Shown: positions 15,597-16,907 of the stretch, one piece after another
Position numbering within the stretch: the first letter of the stretch is position 1
Layout: each line of letters starts with the position of its first letter
Assembly (NCBI GenBank): GCA_016302435.1
Contig: JAEDNQ010000030.1
Location: 1-16,907, forward strand
Source of the DNA: Bacteroidaceae bacterium
Lineage (GTDB): Bacteria > Bacteroidota > Bacteroidia > Bacteroidales > Bacteroidaceae
DNA length: 16,907 nucleotides
Direction of reading: 5' to 3'
Program-made: the position numbers and the translations under genes
The notes under the pieces: model-generated
What the model was told of the DNA's origin: nothing
The model's database searches: none
Seen by the model: the letters and a program-made list of their open reading frames with translations, nothing else

Positions 15597-15635
15597 TTGT
15601 TTGAAATCGGGTGATTCAAAAAGATAAAGGTAATA

Positions 15636-15649
15636 AATAGAACCCACCT
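15636..15649 (+). repeat. Half-site copy of the AATAGAACCCACCT motif before rhaD
   Basis: This is the fourth copy of the motif in the window, identical to 70-83 and 40 bases beyond the end of the 191-bp element. It ends 15 bases before the rhaD start codon, where it would lie in the leader. No pairing left arm is present here. No convincing TAnnTTTG promoter is visible between 15597 and 15664, so rhaD may depend on read-through from the transporter. Confidence 0.7.
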
Positions 15650-15664
15650 AATAATATAGTTAAC

Positions 15665-16486
15665 ATGAAAAGTATTCTTGAAGGCCGTCCAGGATTGGAG
15701 ACGGTGATAAATCAAATTGCTGAGGTCACAGGGTATCTCTGGCAGAAGGGATGGGCTGAGCGCAATGGCGGAAACATCACAGTGAATGTAACTGAGTTCA
15801 TGGATGATGAGTGTAAGGCTATGCCTGCTATTGCGCCCGTCAAGCAGATAGGCATGGTGTTGCCTTACCTCAAAGGAAAGTATTTCTATTGCAAGGGTAC
15901 AGGCAAGCGCATGCGCGACCTTGCTCGTTGGCCTATGCAGAATGGCTCCATTGTTCGCATTTGCGATGATTGTGCCAGCTATGAGATAATCGCGGACGAA
16001 CCTGTTGTCCCAACATCTGAGTTGCCTACCCATCTCGCTCTTCAGAACTATCTGTTGGAGACAGGGTCATTCTACAAGGCAACTCTCCATACTCATCCTA
16101 TTGAGCTGGTGGCGATGTCGCACATCCAGCGTTTCCTCCGTGGAGATGAAATGACACGTGTGTTGTGGTCGATGATACCAGAGACACTTGCCTTCGCTCC
16201 TCTTGGCATTGGCATCGTGCCTTACGGTCTGCCAGGCTCTGTGCCATTGGCTGAGGCCACTCTCGAAAAGATAAAGACTCACGATGTGGTGCTGTGGGAG
16301 AAGCACGGCACTGTAGCCGTAGGTGTGGACATCATGGATGCTTTTGACCAGACGGATGTGCTCTGCAAGGCTGCCAATATATATATGTGCGCACGCAATA
16401 TGGGCAGTGAGCCTGATGGCATGACTGCAGAGGCGATGAAGGAAGTCCAGGATGTCTTCAACCTTCCCAAGACGCGCGTAAAATGA
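15665..16486 (+). CDS. rhaD: Rhamnulose-1-phosphate aldolase
   Basis: A 273-residue class II, zinc-dependent aldolase that splits L-rhamnulose 1-phosphate into dihydroxyacetone phosphate and L-lactaldehyde. It belongs to the aldolase/epimerase family that includes AraD and FucA. Zinc ligands are His142 and His144 in LHTHP and His214 in EKHG; the catalytic Glu119 lies in TSELPTH. The phosphate-binding block is AERNGGNITV (31-40). Length and ligand spacing agree with E. coli RhaD (274 residues; Glu117, His141, His143, His212). It is separated from the transporter by 281 bases containing the fold-back element, yet belongs functionally to the cluster. A strong terminator follows. Confidence 0.96.
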   Translation: MKSILEGRPGLETVINQIAEVTGYLWQKGWAERNGGNITVNVTEFMDDECKAMPAIAPVKQIGMVLPYLKGKYFYCKGTGKRMRDLARWPMQNGSIVRICDDCASYEIIADEPVVPTSELPTHLALQNYLLETGSFYKATLHTHPIELVAMSHIQRFLRGDEMTRVLWSMIPETLAFAPLGIGIVPYGLPGSVPLAEATLEKIKTHDVVLWEKHGTVAVGVDIMDAFDQTDVLCKAANIYMCARNMGSEPDGMTAEAMKEVQDVFNLPKTRVK

Positions 16487-16502
16487 TAAGTTACGACAGG
16501 TT

Positions 16503-16520
16503 CTGAACTTTGTAGTTCAG
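16503..16520 (+). promoter_or_regulatory. Small hairpin between rhaD and its terminator
   Basis: CTGAACT (16503-16509) pairs perfectly with AGTTCAG (16514-16520) across a 4-base loop. It is not followed by a T-tract. It may stabilise the 3' end of the rhaD mRNA. Confidence 0.4.
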
Positions 16521-16530
16521 CAGATGAATA

Positions 16531-16569
16531 AGAGGGATTGCCAAAAACGTTTGGCAATCCCTCTGTTTT
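16531..16569 (+). terminator. Terminator of the rhamnose cluster
   Basis: AGAGGGATTGCCAAA (16531-16545) pairs perfectly over 15 bases with 16550-16564, with a 4-base loop, and is followed by GTTTTG. The very long stem makes this a confident end of transcription despite the short T-tract. Confidence 0.9.
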
Positions 16570-16680
16570 GTTGCAACGGCGCAAGAACATTGTGGGGCTC
16601 TCCTTGGAGGCAAGATAAGACAATGAGATGACCAAGAAGGGATGTATTTATTACCCTCCAATCTGAACCTATTTGTGCAC

Positions 16681-16750
16681 CAAGCTCAATTCCCTTCGTG
16701 AGTCGGCTCACGAGGGGCATTGAGCCGACTCATTTGGAGTGTTGAGCTTG
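16681..16750. repeat. Overlapping alternative hairpins downstream of rhaD
   Basis: Structure A: GCTCAATTCCCTTCGTGAG (16684-16702) pairs with 16707-16725 at 17 of 19 positions, with loop TCGG. Structure B: TGAGTCGGCTCA (16699-16710) pairs perfectly with TGAGCCGACTCA (16721-16732), and outside it CAAGCTCAA (16681-16689) pairs with TTGAGCTTG (16742-16750). A and B use the same bases and cannot coexist. The rest of 16570-16907 shows no gene, RNA gene or clear promoter; the final bases end in ATG, too little to call. Confidence 0.7.
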
Positions 16751-16907
16751 CTCGATTGGAGAGTTAAGTTTGGGGACTTGGAAAATCGAGTCGGGTGACG
16801 TGTTTATTGACGTTTGGCGCCGTATATGTATGTGTGTAGATATAGGGGTGTACTATAAATTAGCTTGAGGCGATTTTGAGGCTATCATGCAGCAGATGTC
16901 TCTTATG

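Noticed and set aside
15500..16033. Minus-strand open frame of 177 residues overlapping the fold-back element and rhaD
   Set aside because: Most of it is antisense to rhaD, and the remainder reads through palindromic non-coding DNA. No protein family is recognisable.
16780..16907. tRNA or start of a further gene at the right edge
   Set aside because: No cloverleaf or GTTCGANNC-like arm was seen, and the terminal ATG has no following sequence to judge.

Overview
The window looks like chromosome from a Bacteroidales bacterium, most likely Prevotellaceae (Prevotella/Segatella-like). Evidence: a TonB-dependent receptor with an N-terminal carboxypeptidase-regulatory-like domain; a lipoprotein carrying the surface-export tail Cys-Ser-Asp-Asp-Asp-Asp; promoters of the Bacteroidetes TAnnTTTG type; almost no Shine-Dalgarno sequences; and protein sequences that read like Bacteroidetes orthologues. 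The species call is inference, because no rRNA or marker gene is present.

Layout. (1) 1-214: an intergenic stretch with two tandem palindromic 22-bp repeats, a short hairpin repeat and a promoter. (2) 215-5147: a tight three-gene + strand operon (outer-membrane TonB receptor, surface beta-helix lipoprotein, exported metallophosphatase) closed by a good intrinsic terminator. It is probably an import system linked to phosphate esters; the substrate is unknown. (3) 5287-5834: a small overlapping DUF4160/DUF2442 pair with its own promoter. (4) 6016-7683: fhs, formate-tetrahydrofolate ligase. (5) 7771-10758, minus strand: pflB-pflA, pyruvate formate-lyase and its activase, convergent with fhs. (6) 10759-11157: a divergent regulatory region with two well-formed promoters facing opposite ways. 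(7) 11158-16486: L-rhamnose catabolism, rhaB, rhaA, an MFS sugar transporter where RhaT might be expected, and rhaD. (8) 16487-16907: a strong terminator, then about 340 bases with no recognisable gene but with striking alternative hairpins.

How the genes fit together. RhaA, RhaB and RhaD convert imported L-rhamnose to dihydroxyacetone phosphate and L-lactaldehyde; the former feeds glycolysis to pyruvate. PflB cleaves pyruvate to acetyl-CoA and formate, and Fhs can fix that formate onto tetrahydrofolate. The window therefore reads as sugar entry, anaerobic pyruvate cleavage and formate capture, next to an independent envelope uptake operon.

The least ordinary content is intergenic. A hairpin-forming motif (GGTGGGTTCTATTAATT and its complement) occurs at the left edge and three times before rhaD. 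Two of those copies bound a 191-bp element whose inner sequence is a set of concentric inverted repeats. There is also a 27-bp tandem repeat between rhaB and rhaA, a 9-10 bp TATAG-periodic array between fhs and pflA, and two mutually exclusive hairpins downstream of rhaD. All other genes belong to recognisable families.
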